Source of the DNA: Planctomycetota bacterium | GTDB lineage: Bacteria; Planctomycetota; Phycisphaerae; Sedimentisphaerales; Anaerobacaceae | NCBI GenBank assembly: GCA_025459125.1 | Contig: JALORE010000008.1 | Location: 1 to 47,716 of the forward strand | Direction: 5' to 3' | DNA: 47,716 nt | Shown here: positions 15,501 to 24,270 of the stretch, in pieces | How positions within the stretch are numbered: position 1 is the first letter of the stretch | Layout: every line of letters begins with the position of its first letter | Made by a program: the position numbers and the translations under genes | Notes under the pieces: model-generated | Told to the model about the DNA's origin: nothing | Seen by the model: only the letters and a program-made list of their open reading frames with translations | Database searches by the model: none

Positions 15501-16461
15501 TGTCGAGCACCTTGCCCCCGGCGTCCACCAGCGAGACCTCCAGGTCAAACTGGTTCTGCGGCGTATGAATGTCCCAGAGCGTCTCCGGCATCCATTTCTC
15601 TGTGAACGCGATGCGGCCTTCCTGCAGATCGCTCGCCTGGAAGGCCCGGCTCGTGAACTCCTTGACGCGGCCGCCATCCTTCAGAATCCGCGTACGAAGG
15701 GCGTATCGCCCATCCGCAGGAAGACTCTCGACAGCTACGTCGAGCGTGATCTCCTGTTTGCGGACCGAAGTCTGGACCCGCACGTCCGTCAGGTGCGGCC
15801 CCGCGGGCGTGCTGACCAGGTAGACATCGCCGCACAGACCCCGGCGGGCGACCGAGCCCTTGACCTCGCGGGCGGAGGCGCTGTCCGTGTACGAGAGCAT
15901 GACGCCCTTGAGCGGCAGCGCGACCACGAGCAGGCTGAGCCGGTGCGTGCCGCCCGGCCGGCACACGGAAGTCAGATCGACCTCGCCTGCCGGAAAGCGG
16001 ACTTCGCCCACCTTCGCGCCGTCCACGAATACCGCGGCGTACGAATTCAGGTACTCGATGCTCACCGCCATGCGGCGGCCGGTCCACGACCCGGGAATCG
16101 TGATCTGGCGCTCATACCAGGCCGCCGTGAGGCTACCGAACCTGCGCTCCTTCCAATTCGGATGCGCGTGGACGGTCTGACTGTCCTTCTGCAGGTAGTT
16201 GCCGATCCCAGGCCAGGACCCGGGGACCTTGAAGTAGCCCCAGTTCTCCGCCGGGGTCTGGTCCGCTCCCGCCTCCGCCGGCTGCCAGCGCCAGAGCCCA
16301 TTGATGCAGATCCGTTCGCGGGTGGGCGTGGTCTCGCGATATGCCTGGTCCAAGTCCCAGACCGCTTTCACCCCCGGCGGCAAAGCCACGGCCGAGGGCT
16401 CCGCATTCGCTGTCAGACTCGTCGCTATCACCAGCAGATTGATCCCAATGCATGGCTTCAT
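12544..16461 (-). CDS. Very large exported GH2-type glycoside hydrolase with degenerate acid/base site
   Basis: 1305 residues with a signal peptide (MKPCIGINLLVIATSLTANA). Order: GH2 sugar-binding jelly-roll (about 50-215, WYERQITIPGSW, SYAAVFVDGAKVGEV), immunoglobulin-like domain (about 220-330), TIM barrel (about 335-620), then further beta domains (YPGETAEKQVVVINNS near 750) and a C-terminal glutamine-amidotransferase-like domain as in several GH2/GH42 proteins. The barrel has LCEYGAP with E552 in the usual nucleophile position. The usual acid/base motif (GNE) reads SHN (458-460), so the acid/base glutamate is Asn460. Either catalysis uses another residue or the protein binds rather than cleaves. 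Probable substrates are beta-galactosides/glucuronides by family. AAAGGA lies upstream of the start; the GH36-like gene is 60 bases upstream in the same direction. Confidence 0.82.
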   Translation of the reverse strand: MKPCIGINLLVIATSLTANAEPSAVALPPGVKAVWDLDQAYRETTPTRERICINGLWRWQPAEAGADQTPAENWGYFKVPGSWPGIGNYLQKDSQTVHAHPNWKERRFGSLTAAWYERQITIPGSWTGRRMAVSIEYLNSYAAVFVDGAKVGEVRFPAGEVDLTSVCRPGGTHRLSLLVVALPLKGVMLSYTDSASAREVKGSVARRGLCGDVYLVSTPAGPHLTDVRVQTSVRKQEITLDVAVESLPADGRYALRTRILKDGGRVKEFTSRAFQASDLQEGRIAFTEKWMPETLWDIHTPQNQFDLEVSLVDAGGKVLDTAWPVRFGFRELWIEGRDFYLNGMRLHLSALPLDNAQISTALATYDAVRESLKRLQSFGINFVYTHNYGCEPGSHLGFAEVLRAADDVGMLVSFSQPHFSHYEWQAADADRNNGYARHAESYVRAAQNHPSVVMYSMSHNGTGYSEDMNPDLIDGIHDARDQWGARNVKLALRAEAIVQQLDPGRIVYHHASGNLGSMHPINFYPNFVPIQELSDWFEHWATEGVKPAFLCEYGAPFTWDWTMYRGWYKDQREFGSAAVPWEFCLAEWNAQFLGDKAFQISEAEKANLRWEAKQFQAGRLWHRWDYPVDVGSTRFDERYPIFAMYLTDNWRAFRTWGVSAISPWECGHFWKLREGVDQRRKDFPVDWDNLQRPGFSPDYIDQRYERMDLAYEVSDWIATPAAQALIQNNRPLLAYIAGKPNRFTSKDHNFYPGETAEKQVVVINNSRETVTCDCAVWMVARPIGSGARRSALQPVLADKVVTIPAGQQARIPLRIELHATPTPVRHELIGQFKFSTGEVQNDSTFLDVLLLPPNVPMRAKVALFDPQGQTGVLLNKWRVPYQSVPADADLSEYDMLIIGKAALTVEGPAPDIRRVRRGLKVVLFEQTADVLEKRFGFRVAEYGLRQVFARVPDHPLLAGLAPAHLHDWRGAATILPPRLKYETRPRYGPTVQWCGLPVTRLWRCGNQGNVASVLIEKPARGDFLPLLDGGFGLQYSPLLQYREGQGLVVFCQMDVTGRTENEPVADVLIHNLLSYVSAWTPEPRREVVYAGDPAGRSFLAALGVPLASSEGGDLSRDQVLVVGPGGGPKLADRAAEIAAWITAGGNVLALGLDEADTKTWLPFPVTMKKAEHIAAYFAPGTDGLLAGVGPADVHNRDPRLLPLVVAGARPLGDGVLARAENAPVVFCQLAPWPFEGSQSHLRRTHRRASFLVSRLLANMGVAGSTPLLERFHQPVDAAQPETRWLDGFYLDQPQEWDDPYRFFRW

Positions 16462-16498
16462 GTTCGCGGTCCTTTCACTTGCTGCAAGCCTTGGGCAC

Positions 16499-16521
16499 GA
16501 AAAGTAGAATGTCCCCTTTTC
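16499..16521. repeat. Half copy of the GTAGAATGTCCCC palindrome
   Basis: 23 bases, AAAAGTAGAATGTCCCC flanked by GA and TTTTC, identical to one arm of the element at 26815-26897. It touches the TAA stop (16522-16524) of the GH36-like gene with no base between, so the insertion defines the end of that gene's transcript region. Confidence 0.7.
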
Positions 16522-18789
16522 TTATTGGCCGGGCGTCAGCTCGAGGATTTCCTGGCCGTGCACCGGCAGGGTCACTTCGACCCCGGCGGATTGCAGTTGG
16601 CGGCCGGTGAAGGTCCCCAGCGGCTGCTCTGTGAATAGCGCGGTGACCACGTACGAGCGATCCGATTTGACCCAGGGAATGTTGATCGCCCGGCGCTCGG
16701 CGCCGCCGGTGCCGCGCACGACGACCACCGCGCCGCAGCCCTCGTCGTTCAGCTTGCCCCACCAGTGCCAGTCGTCATCGTTGGGCGCGGGCACGCCGCT
16801 GAACTGGAAATGACGATAGATGTCCCAGGAGCGCTGCAGGCGATTCACCCGCGCGAAACGCTTCTGGTAATGCGCCAGGTGCCGGTCGGAGAGCGTGCCC
16901 AGATCGCCCGAGAAGACCAACGGCGCGCCCAAGAGCCAACTGACGACCTGCCGGTCCTGGACCTCGGGACTCAAGCTGCCCTCGTGATCCTCGGTGGCGG
17001 CGCCGTAGAATTCGAGGCAATACAGGGGCAGGCCGCGATGGGCGTAGAAGATCTGCCGCGACTGGAGGCAGGCGCCGAGCAGGTCCGCGCGGAGCTTCTG
17101 GGGATCGATGACGGGCGCTTTCTGGCCCGGCCGGGGACGCGGCACGATGCCGCGGCAGGCGTTGGGCGAGACGTGGTAGCGGGCCGCGTGCTTCAGGGCC
17201 GCCAGGTCGCAGGGCGCGCCGGGCGTGTCCCAGAGGATCTCGTGGGTCAATTCGTTCATCACCTCCGGCGCGAGGGCCCGGAGCCGGTCCTGAGCCTCCA
17301 GCAAGCCACGCAGGCCGCGGAGGAGCGACTCCTTGCGGGTACGATTGGGATGGCCTTCCGCCAGGTCGCCGTAGATGATGTTGCTGAAGTCCTGCTTGAA
17401 GTAGACCGCGCCGTAGCGCTCGTGCAGCTTTGCCAGGTCCTGGGCGTAGAACTCGCGCCAGGGCGTGGTGAAGCTCATTGCGATGCCGCCCAGCCGTGTG
17501 ACGACCGGCAGGGAGCGGGCCTCGGGCCAGGCCTTGCGATCGGGGGAATTCGCGTCCCGAAAACAGGACAGCCACAGTCCCAGCTTGAGGCCGCGCGCGC
17601 GGATGTAGTCGGTGGTGGCCGCAAAGTCGGGGAACTTGACCCGATCCGGCTCCGTGCCGAGCCGATCGCGCTGCCAGCCGTCGTCGATCAGGAACTGGAC
17701 AAAGCCGGCGCGGGCGGCCCGGTCGGCCAATTGGCGGATCAGCGCATCGTCGAGGTTGGGACCGAACGTGGCCCAGGTGAGCCATTGGGGGGCGTCGCAC
17801 GGCTGCTGCGCGCCCACGATGCCGATGCGCTGCGTTAGAAAACGCTGGAACGGACCCTCGACGGCCCGGTCCAGGGGCGTCGAACGGGCGGAGATCGTTG
17901 GCTCGACCGGGCCGCTGAAGGCGTAGAGGAATACCGGCTCCGAGACGAACGTCTCGCCCGGTCCCAGGACCCACTCGAACATCGCGGGATGGTAGCCCAT
18001 GGCGCCGTTGTCGGCGATGAGCCGCAGTGCCGAGGGAATCTCGCTGGCGGCGATCACACCGAAAGTGCCGTCGGAGGAGGTGCAGCCGAACATGCACGGC
18101 GGGACGCCATAGCCGGCCTGCGTCAGCGGCACGCGTCCGGAAATATCCGGCGCGAGGACAATGTCATCGATCGTCAATCGCTCGATCTTGCGCCAGATGC
18201 GGCCCCGGTTGACGATCTCGACCCATTTGCGCACGACCGGCTCATCGCGATAGACCTCGTAGACCAGGGTGATGCCCAGCCCCTCCAAGGCACCGCCCTT
18301 GCGGGCCTCAGCACGGACGGTCAAGCGGGACACCTCGGGAGCGGGCGTGGAGACTTCGGGCTGGCCAACAGTGAAGTCCTGGGCCCACTCGCTCGCCTGG
18401 ATGCGGACCGGCTCAACCCAGCGGGTCGTCTGGCCGAGACTCGCGTCGTCGTACTGGCCGGGATCGACGTGCTGGCCCGGCCGGAAGGTCTGCACGCTGT
18501 CGATGGAACCGCCTTCCCCGGGCGCCAGGCCCTTGGGCCGGGCATTGGGCTCGGCCCGCGTCACAGTGACGCTCACCTCCAACGCCGGTTCGGCCAGGAG
18601 GTCGTGCCCATCCGCGCGGAGGCGCATCGTGCTCAGATTCCCATGGGTCAGATCGATCACCCGCTCCAAAATCCCCGCGGAGAGGCGGACCTGGCGCTCG
18701 GAGACTTCCAGAGGTTGTGCCGCAAGCACGTCCGAGGATGCGCACACCAGCACACCCAGAATCACGAGGCAAGACAGTGGACTCTTCAT
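16522..18789 (-). CDS. GH36-like alpha-galactosidase, exported
   Basis: 755 residues from the ATG at 18789, chosen because AGGAG lies 6 bases upstream and it begins a signal peptide (MKSPLSCLVILGVLVCASSDVLA); an ATG 23 codons earlier lacks these. Residues about 30-310 form the N-terminal beta-supersandwich, followed by a TIM barrel with FLIDDGWQ, GLKLGLWLS and YFKQDFSNI; D467 is the likely nucleophile in the GH36/GH27-type K-x-D strand. The C-terminal part (about 690-755) is a beta domain ending ILELTPGQ. Expected activity is retaining alpha-galactosidase or a related alpha-glycosidase on oligo- or polysaccharide side chains. First gene of a minus-strand run with the GH2-like and ceramidase-like genes. 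Confidence 0.82.
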   Translation of the reverse strand: MKSPLSCLVILGVLVCASSDVLAAQPLEVSERQVRLSAGILERVIDLTHGNLSTMRLRADGHDLLAEPALEVSVTVTRAEPNARPKGLAPGEGGSIDSVQTFRPGQHVDPGQYDDASLGQTTRWVEPVRIQASEWAQDFTVGQPEVSTPAPEVSRLTVRAEARKGGALEGLGITLVYEVYRDEPVVRKWVEIVNRGRIWRKIERLTIDDIVLAPDISGRVPLTQAGYGVPPCMFGCTSSDGTFGVIAASEIPSALRLIADNGAMGYHPAMFEWVLGPGETFVSEPVFLYAFSGPVEPTISARSTPLDRAVEGPFQRFLTQRIGIVGAQQPCDAPQWLTWATFGPNLDDALIRQLADRAARAGFVQFLIDDGWQRDRLGTEPDRVKFPDFAATTDYIRARGLKLGLWLSCFRDANSPDRKAWPEARSLPVVTRLGGIAMSFTTPWREFYAQDLAKLHERYGAVYFKQDFSNIIYGDLAEGHPNRTRKESLLRGLRGLLEAQDRLRALAPEVMNELTHEILWDTPGAPCDLAALKHAARYHVSPNACRGIVPRPRPGQKAPVIDPQKLRADLLGACLQSRQIFYAHRGLPLYCLEFYGAATEDHEGSLSPEVQDRQVVSWLLGAPLVFSGDLGTLSDRHLAHYQKRFARVNRLQRSWDIYRHFQFSGVPAPNDDDWHWWGKLNDEGCGAVVVVRGTGGAERRAINIPWVKSDRSYVVTALFTEQPLGTFTGRQLQSAGVEVTLPVHGQEILELTPGQ

Positions 18790-19191
18790 ACCGGCTCCTG
18801 CACTACGAGGTTTCGGAATGGGCACTGAGATCGTACAGTCGCCGCTTGTCTTGGGCAAGCACTATGGTAGACTGATGGGCGATGTAGCCCAGCCGGGCCC
18901 CCAAACGCCCACAGACGCGTTTGAGAACCCGATGCCCAACCCTGCAAAGGTGGTGTGTAGATTTCTTTGCATGCAAGGCCGATGATGGGTGGCAGCGGCA
19001 AGCGCAGCTTGCCGATGGCTCGTGGAACAGACGCAAACGCCATCGGCAAGCTCCGAGGACTCCGCTTGCCGCTGCCACCCTGTCTCCCACCTTTACAGGG
19101 CTGGCGCCCGAGACCCTCGGCTGGGCCCGGGTCCCAGTCACCCCCGGGCGCGGGGGTGCCATATGTTGCTGACAGACTGAGGAGACCTCCG
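18790..19191. other. Divergent intergenic region of the GH36-like and GH127-like genes
   Basis: About 400 bases that must carry the promoters of both divergent transcription units. It contains REP copy D and no gene. No convincing -35/-10 pair was identified by eye; TTGGGC...TATGGT near 18850-18875 is a weak candidate. Confidence 0.5.
18987..19080. repeat. BIME/REP-like palindrome, copy D
   Basis: 94 bp from GGGTGGCAGCGGCAAGC to GCTTGCCGCTGCCACCC. Outer arms pair perfectly over 17 bp and inner arms GCTTGCCGATGGC/GCCATCGGCAAGC also pair. It is nearly identical to copy E (22017-22110), only a few differences in 94 bp, so spread was recent. Confidence 0.88.
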
Positions 19192-21933
19192 ATGAGAGCA
19201 AGACCATCCACTCGCTTTGTCCTCCTTTCGATCGGTGTTCTGGCGGCAGCTTGCGCGGTGTGTGTCGTACCCGTGCAAGGCAGTGAGTCCGCCACCGGCG
19301 TCAACCTGGCCGTCGTGGCGCAGCCGTCCAGCTCCTACGTGTCCGGGGACACGACGCCGGCGGCCCTCAACGATGGACAGGAGCCCCGCAACTCGCGCGA
19401 TAACCGCCGGGGGTCCTACGGGAACTGGCCCCGGCGCGACACCCAATGGGTGCAGTACGACTGGAGCCAGCCTATCAGCACCAACCGGATCGACGTGTAC
19501 TGGTGGGACGACCAGCGCGGGGTCCGCCTGCCCAAAGCGGCGCGCCTGCTCTCGTGGGACGGTCAGGCGTTCGCCCCAGTGGCCAATGCCTCCGCTCTCG
19601 GCGTCGCGGGCAGCCGGTACAACACCATGACGTTCGACGAGGTCCGGACGGCCCGGCTCCGGCTGGAGATCGACGCCAACGACACCTACTCCACCGGCAT
19701 CCTCGAATGGAAGGTCTACGATTCCGGCAAGTCGCCCGAGTTCCCGCCCAGCGTGGCCGCAGGCGTGGACCGCGTGGTCGTGCTGGGCGGCAAGACCTAC
19801 CTGGCCGGGACGGTCAAGACGCTCAAAGGTGAGGCTCCGACGGTGACCTGGAGCAAGGTCTCCGGTCCCGGCAAGGTCAACTTTGAGAATGCCCAGGCGG
19901 CCACCACGACCGCGACCTTCTCGAAGGCCGGCGAGTATGTCCTGCGCTTAACCGCCGCGAAAGGCGCCCTGAGCACGTCATCCACCCTGATCGTCAAGGC
20001 GGTTGCCGCACCGCCGAAGGATCGCCTGGACGTTGTCTACACCAAGAAGTACCGGATCGACAGCCCCCTGTGGAACACGCGGGCCAAGGCCCTGATCGTC
20101 AACTGGATCCCCCATTGCATTGCCCAGATCAACGACCCCAACCTCAAGCAGGGCCAGGGCGGCATCGACAATTTCCTCGAAGCGGCCAAAGCCCTGCGCG
20201 CGGAGCCCCACGGGCGTCACAAGGGCTACGTGTTCTCCAACGCCTGGGTGCACCAGACGGTCGAATCCATGTGCATCGCGCTGATGGTCGATCCGCGGGG
20301 CGACCCCGAGATGATCCGGGCCCAGGAGCAGATGAAGGCAACGCTAGAGGATTGGATCCCCAAGATCCTGGCGGCCCAGGAGCCGGACGGCTACCTGCAG
20401 ACGGCCTATACATTGGCCGACCGCAGCCGCTGGCCGGAGCGGTGGTCCGTCCGCAACCGGGGCGACCACGAAGGTTACGTCGCCGGTTACTTCATCGAAT
20501 CGGCCATCAACCACTACACGCTGACCAACGGCACCGATAAGCGTCTGTACGATGCCGCCAAGAAGCTGGCCGATTGCTGGGTCGCCCACCTCGGCCCGGG
20601 CAAGAAGCCCTGGTACGACGGCCACCAGGAGATGGAGCAGGCCCTGGTGCGGTTCGGCCGGTTCGTCAACGATATGGAGGGCCCCGGCAGTCACGGCGAC
20701 AGCTACATCCGACTGGCCAAGTTCCTGCTCGACTGCCGCAAGGACGGCGGCGAATACGACCAGAGCCACGTTCCGGTGCAGCAGCAGTACGAGGCGGTGG
20801 GCCACGCGGTCCGGGCGGCCTACAACTACTCGGGCATGGCGGATGTGGCCGCGGAGACGCATGACCTCGACTACCAGAGCGCCGTCATGAGCCTCTGGGA
20901 CAACATCGTCAACAAGAAGTACTACGTCACCGGGGGCATCGGCAGCGGCGAGAGCGCCGAAGGCTTCGGACCCAACTACTCGCTCCGCCAGAACGCCTAC
21001 AACGAATCCTGCTCGACCTGTGGCCTGATCTTCTTCCAGTACAAGATGAACCTCGCCTATCACGATGCAAAGTACGCGGACCTGTACGAGGAGTCGCTGT
21101 ACAACGCCCTCTTGGGCGCGCTGGACCTGGAGGGCCGGAACTTCTACTACGACAACCCCCTGGATGCGCACGGGCCGCGCTATCCGTGGCATGTGTGCCC
21201 CTGCTGCGTGGGCAATATCCCGCGCACGCTGCTGATGATCCCCACCTGGACCTACGTCAAAGGCCAGGACGGCCTCTACGTGAACCTCTTCATCGGCAGC
21301 ACGATCCACGTGGAGAAGGTGGCGGGCACCGAGGTCGAGATGGTCCAGAAAACGGACTACCCCTGGAGCGGCAACGTCTCGATCACCGTCAATCCCCAGC
21401 GGGCCGGCCGGTTCACGGTCTACGTGCGGGTACCGAACCGCACGACGAGCGAGCTCTATACGCCTACGCCCGAGGTGAGCGGCCTCGAATCCATCGCGGT
21501 CAACGGCAAGCGCATCAAGCCCACGGTCCGCAATGGCTACGCAGCACTCACGCGGAAGTGGCAGGCGGGCGACAAGATCGAGTTGGTCCTGCCAATGCAG
21601 GTCCAGCGGCTCAAGGCCAGTGACAAAATCGCCGCGACGAGCGGCAAGGTCGCCCTGCGGTATGGTCCGCTGATCTATAGCGCGGAAGCCGCGGACCAGA
21701 GCCTCGACAAGGTACTGGGCCCTGCCTCCGCCCTGACCACGGAGTGGAAGAGTGATCTGCTGGGCGGCGTGACGGTGATCAAGGGCACCTGGGCCGACGG
21801 CTCCGCCTTCCTGGCGGTCCCGAACTACGTCCGGGACAACCGCCTGCCGCAGAGCGATCCCGCCGCGGCGGGATCCTCCGGCCGGCGCGGCCCGCGTCCC
21901 ATCAGCTCGATCGTCTGGATCAAGGATCAATGA
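19192..21933 (+). CDS. GH127-type beta-L-arabinofuranosidase with N-terminal discoidin domain
   Basis: 913 residues from the ATG at 19192 (GAGGAG about 7 bases upstream; earlier starts would run through repeat D). A signal peptide (VLLSIGVLAAACAVCVVPVQG) is followed by an F5/8 type C domain (about 35-180, with STGILEWKVYD closing it), an immunoglobulin-like domain (about 190-275) and a GH127/DUF1680 (alpha/alpha)6 barrel (about 285-870). The zinc-cysteine site is complete: E605 and C607 in NESCSTCG, and C671-C672 in WHVCPCC; by analogy with HypBA1 the first of the paired cysteines is the nucleophile. Expected reaction: release of beta-L-arabinofuranose from glycans. It is followed by the lyase-like gene after repeat E. 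Confidence 0.88.
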   Translation: MRARPSTRFVLLSIGVLAAACAVCVVPVQGSESATGVNLAVVAQPSSSYVSGDTTPAALNDGQEPRNSRDNRRGSYGNWPRRDTQWVQYDWSQPISTNRIDVYWWDDQRGVRLPKAARLLSWDGQAFAPVANASALGVAGSRYNTMTFDEVRTARLRLEIDANDTYSTGILEWKVYDSGKSPEFPPSVAAGVDRVVVLGGKTYLAGTVKTLKGEAPTVTWSKVSGPGKVNFENAQAATTTATFSKAGEYVLRLTAAKGALSTSSTLIVKAVAAPPKDRLDVVYTKKYRIDSPLWNTRAKALIVNWIPHCIAQINDPNLKQGQGGIDNFLEAAKALRAEPHGRHKGYVFSNAWVHQTVESMCIALMVDPRGDPEMIRAQEQMKATLEDWIPKILAAQEPDGYLQTAYTLADRSRWPERWSVRNRGDHEGYVAGYFIESAINHYTLTNGTDKRLYDAAKKLADCWVAHLGPGKKPWYDGHQEMEQALVRFGRFVNDMEGPGSHGDSYIRLAKFLLDCRKDGGEYDQSHVPVQQQYEAVGHAVRAAYNYSGMADVAAETHDLDYQSAVMSLWDNIVNKKYYVTGGIGSGESAEGFGPNYSLRQNAYNESCSTCGLIFFQYKMNLAYHDAKYADLYEESLYNALLGALDLEGRNFYYDNPLDAHGPRYPWHVCPCCVGNIPRTLLMIPTWTYVKGQDGLYVNLFIGSTIHVEKVAGTEVEMVQKTDYPWSGNVSITVNPQRAGRFTVYVRVPNRTTSELYTPTPEVSGLESIAVNGKRIKPTVRNGYAALTRKWQAGDKIELVLPMQVQRLKASDKIAATSGKVALRYGPLIYSAEAADQSLDKVLGPASALTTEWKSDLLGGVTVIKGTWADGSAFLAVPNYVRDNRLPQSDPAAAGSSGRRGPRPISSIVWIKDQ

Positions 21934-22016
21934 GCAACGAGCAAAAGTATATTCCAGGTGACAGCGGCAAGCGTTCGTAGTGTGCTCGTAAGAGCATAAA
22001 GATAACGTCGTATGGC

Positions 22017-22110
22017 GGGTGGCAGCGGCAAGCGCAGCTTGCCGATGGCTCGTGGGACAGGCGCCAACGCCATCGGCAAGCTCCGAGGACTCCGCTTGCC
22101 GCTACCACCC
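22017..22110. repeat. BIME/REP-like palindrome, copy E
   Basis: 94 bp, nearly identical to copy D and in the same orientation, with one stem change (GCTACCACCC at the right end). It ends 26 bases before the ATG of the next gene, so it lies in that gene's leader. A half unit (ACAGCGGCAAGCG) sits just upstream near 21961. Confidence 0.88.
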
Positions 22111-22136
22111 GTCGCTGGTATCGAACGGAAAGCAAC

Positions 22137-24266
22137 ATGGCTCAACGATCTTGGGTTCTGTCGTTGGTGGTGGCGGTTGTCGCTGCCAATCTCTGCACCG
22201 GTCAGGGTTCCTATCAGGTCAAGACCGGCCATCCGCGGCTGCTGATTGAGGACGTGGCGGAAATGGCGCAGCGCTGTGACGGTCCGCTGGCCGCCGATTA
22301 CGCGATCGTCAAGCAGCGCGCGGATGCCGCCGTGCAGAGGGGAGGAATCCAGTACATCACGAATGCCTGGTCCATCCCCGAGGACCTGATGAACTGCGGC
22401 CTGGCCTACCTGATCGAGCGGGCCCGGGGCGGCAACGCCCGCCCGTACGCGCAGGTCATCATCAAACAATGGGGTGACGGCAGCCTGATCTCCAATCGCA
22501 GCGGCAGCCACTTCGGCTACCACCCACTCGCCTACGACTGGATCTACGACGCGCTGACGCCCGAGCAACGGGTCCGCTTCGGCGATGCCCTGGGCTCCTG
22601 GCTGCGCTACTACACCGACGAGCCGCGCATCCTGCTCAAGTGGGGCCACTGGGAATACAACCAGACCTGGGGCCCGATCCACCTGAACATCGGCAACACC
22701 CGCGACGCGCTCACGCAGAAGCTGCTCATCGCCCTGGCCATCCGCGGCGCCGGCACGAAATTCGAGGCGGATGCCAGGGCCTTCCTCGACTCCTGGAACC
22801 AACGTGTGCCGACCGAGTGCATTCCCGCCTTCGACCGGATGGGCGGCGTCTGGTCGGAGTCCTACGGCCACGGCGCCTACGGCCCGGTCACCGTCATCCC
22901 CTACGCCTTCCACGCCTGGCGCACCGCGACCGGCATCGACCTGTTCCGGCAGTTGCCGCCCTGGGGCTACCCGGTGGAGGAGCCGCGGTGGGTCGCGTAC
23001 ACGATGATGCCCCACAACGAGCGCACCGCCTGGATCGACGATGGGGACGGCTCCCGCCCCGCCGCGTTCGCCCGCGCGGCGCCGATGCTCCGCGATGGGC
23101 TCTCGCAATGGTTCTGCGACCGCGGCCCCGAGTGGCTTGGCGAGCGGTGGCAGCGGGTGGCGTGTTACGACCCGTCGCTCCCGGCCACGCCGCCGGAGGG
23201 GCTGCCGCTGGGGTACCTGTTCCCCGGCGCGGGGCACGTCTACATGCGCAGCGCCTGGAACGATCCGAATGCGACCTGGGCGTTCTTCGGCTGCGGGCCG
23301 CAATTCGCCGGCCATTCCCGGGACGATGAGGGCCATTTCCTGATCGCCCAGCGCGGCTCCCTCGTCTCGCGCCAGGGCGGCCAGGGCCACAACGACACGG
23401 ATTACTACGCCGGCGGCTCGCTGATCTACAATATCGTGACGATCTTCGACCCCAGCGAGAAATTCCGCCGGGATAAGGGCAACGAAAACGACGGCGGCCT
23501 CGTGCGCCACGTCTACGAGGGCGGCCCCTTCCCGCGGGAGCGCGGCCATATCACGGCTTTCGAGCACAACGCGCAGTACACCTACGCCGCGGCCGACCTC
23601 ACGAAGGGCTACAGCGCCGCGAAAGCCCGCGAGGTGACGCGGCAGTTCCTGTACCTGCGCGGCGACCGGGAGTTCTTCGTCGTCTTCGATCGCGTCGAGG
23701 CGACCCGGCCCGACTTCGCGCGGCATTTCTTCCTGCACGTGCCCACCGAGCCGCAGCCGCAGGATGGGGCGCTCACGTGGCTGGGCCTGCCCGGGGCCGA
23801 TGGCGATAAGACCGTGCTTTCGCACGGCCGGTCGCGGATATTCCTGCACACCCTGCTGCCGCAGAATGCCGAGGTGGTCCTGCGCGGCGGGCCGGGCAAA
23901 GAGGCCTGGGGCCATCCGCTCGAGCCGACCGCCCAGTACAACCATATGACCGACCGGCGGCTGCGCCCGCCGATCTGCCCCTGGCGGATTGAGGTCGGTG
24001 AGGGGACCCTCAGCGCGAAACAAGGCGTTGGGGACCCCGACCCGGGCGGCGGGACCCGCACTCTGTTCCTGCACGTCTTCGAGATCGCCGGGGAGCAAAC
24101 CCAGCGACCGGCGGCGGTCACGTTCGTGCCGCCTGCGGGCCTCGACCTTGGGGACCAGTGGCAGGTGCGCTTCCACGCCGCCGGTGAGCTGGGCGGCACG
24201 GTTAACCACCAGGCCCTGACGATGAGTATCAAGACCGAATCGCAATACCCTTTGGAGAAGCAGTAA
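22137..24266 (+). CDS. Heparinase II/III-like polysaccharide lyase, exported
   Basis: 709 residues. Signal peptide MAQRSWVLSLVVAVVAANLCTGQG, then an alpha/alpha toroid (about 30-370, with HWEYNQTWGPIHLNIGNTRDAL) and a beta-sandwich C-terminal half (about 380-700). The boundary carries FAGHSRDDEGHFLI (H393) and GGQGHNDTDYY (H418), the positions where heparinase II/III-type lyases have their conserved His/Asp cluster. Such enzymes cleave uronate-containing polysaccharides by beta-elimination; the exact family (PL12, 15, 17, 21 or newer) cannot be told by eye. The start is supported mainly by the signal peptide; only a weak GGAAA precedes it. The next gene begins 4 bases after the stop, so the two are co-translated and probably work on the same substrate. 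Confidence 0.78.
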   Translation: MAQRSWVLSLVVAVVAANLCTGQGSYQVKTGHPRLLIEDVAEMAQRCDGPLAADYAIVKQRADAAVQRGGIQYITNAWSIPEDLMNCGLAYLIERARGGNARPYAQVIIKQWGDGSLISNRSGSHFGYHPLAYDWIYDALTPEQRVRFGDALGSWLRYYTDEPRILLKWGHWEYNQTWGPIHLNIGNTRDALTQKLLIALAIRGAGTKFEADARAFLDSWNQRVPTECIPAFDRMGGVWSESYGHGAYGPVTVIPYAFHAWRTATGIDLFRQLPPWGYPVEEPRWVAYTMMPHNERTAWIDDGDGSRPAAFARAAPMLRDGLSQWFCDRGPEWLGERWQRVACYDPSLPATPPEGLPLGYLFPGAGHVYMRSAWNDPNATWAFFGCGPQFAGHSRDDEGHFLIAQRGSLVSRQGGQGHNDTDYYAGGSLIYNIVTIFDPSEKFRRDKGNENDGGLVRHVYEGGPFPRERGHITAFEHNAQYTYAAADLTKGYSAAKAREVTRQFLYLRGDREFFVVFDRVEATRPDFARHFFLHVPTEPQPQDGALTWLGLPGADGDKTVLSHGRSRIFLHTLLPQNAEVVLRGGPGKEAWGHPLEPTAQYNHMTDRRLRPPICPWRIEVGEGTLSAKQGVGDPDPGGGTRTLFLHVFEIAGEQTQRPAAVTFVPPAGLDLGDQWQVRFHAAGELGGTVNHQALTMSIKTESQYPLEKQ

Positions 24267-24270
24267 AAGC

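Noticed and set aside
12520..16638. Two long plus-strand open frames opposite the GH2-like gene
   Set aside because: Mirror of the coding strand with low-complexity composition and no signal peptide or motif; the minus-strand GH2 and GH36 genes explain the region.
18967..19191. N-terminal extension of the GH127 gene through repeat D
   Set aside because: The ATG at 19192 has a good ribosome site and begins a signal peptide; the extension is translated repeat.
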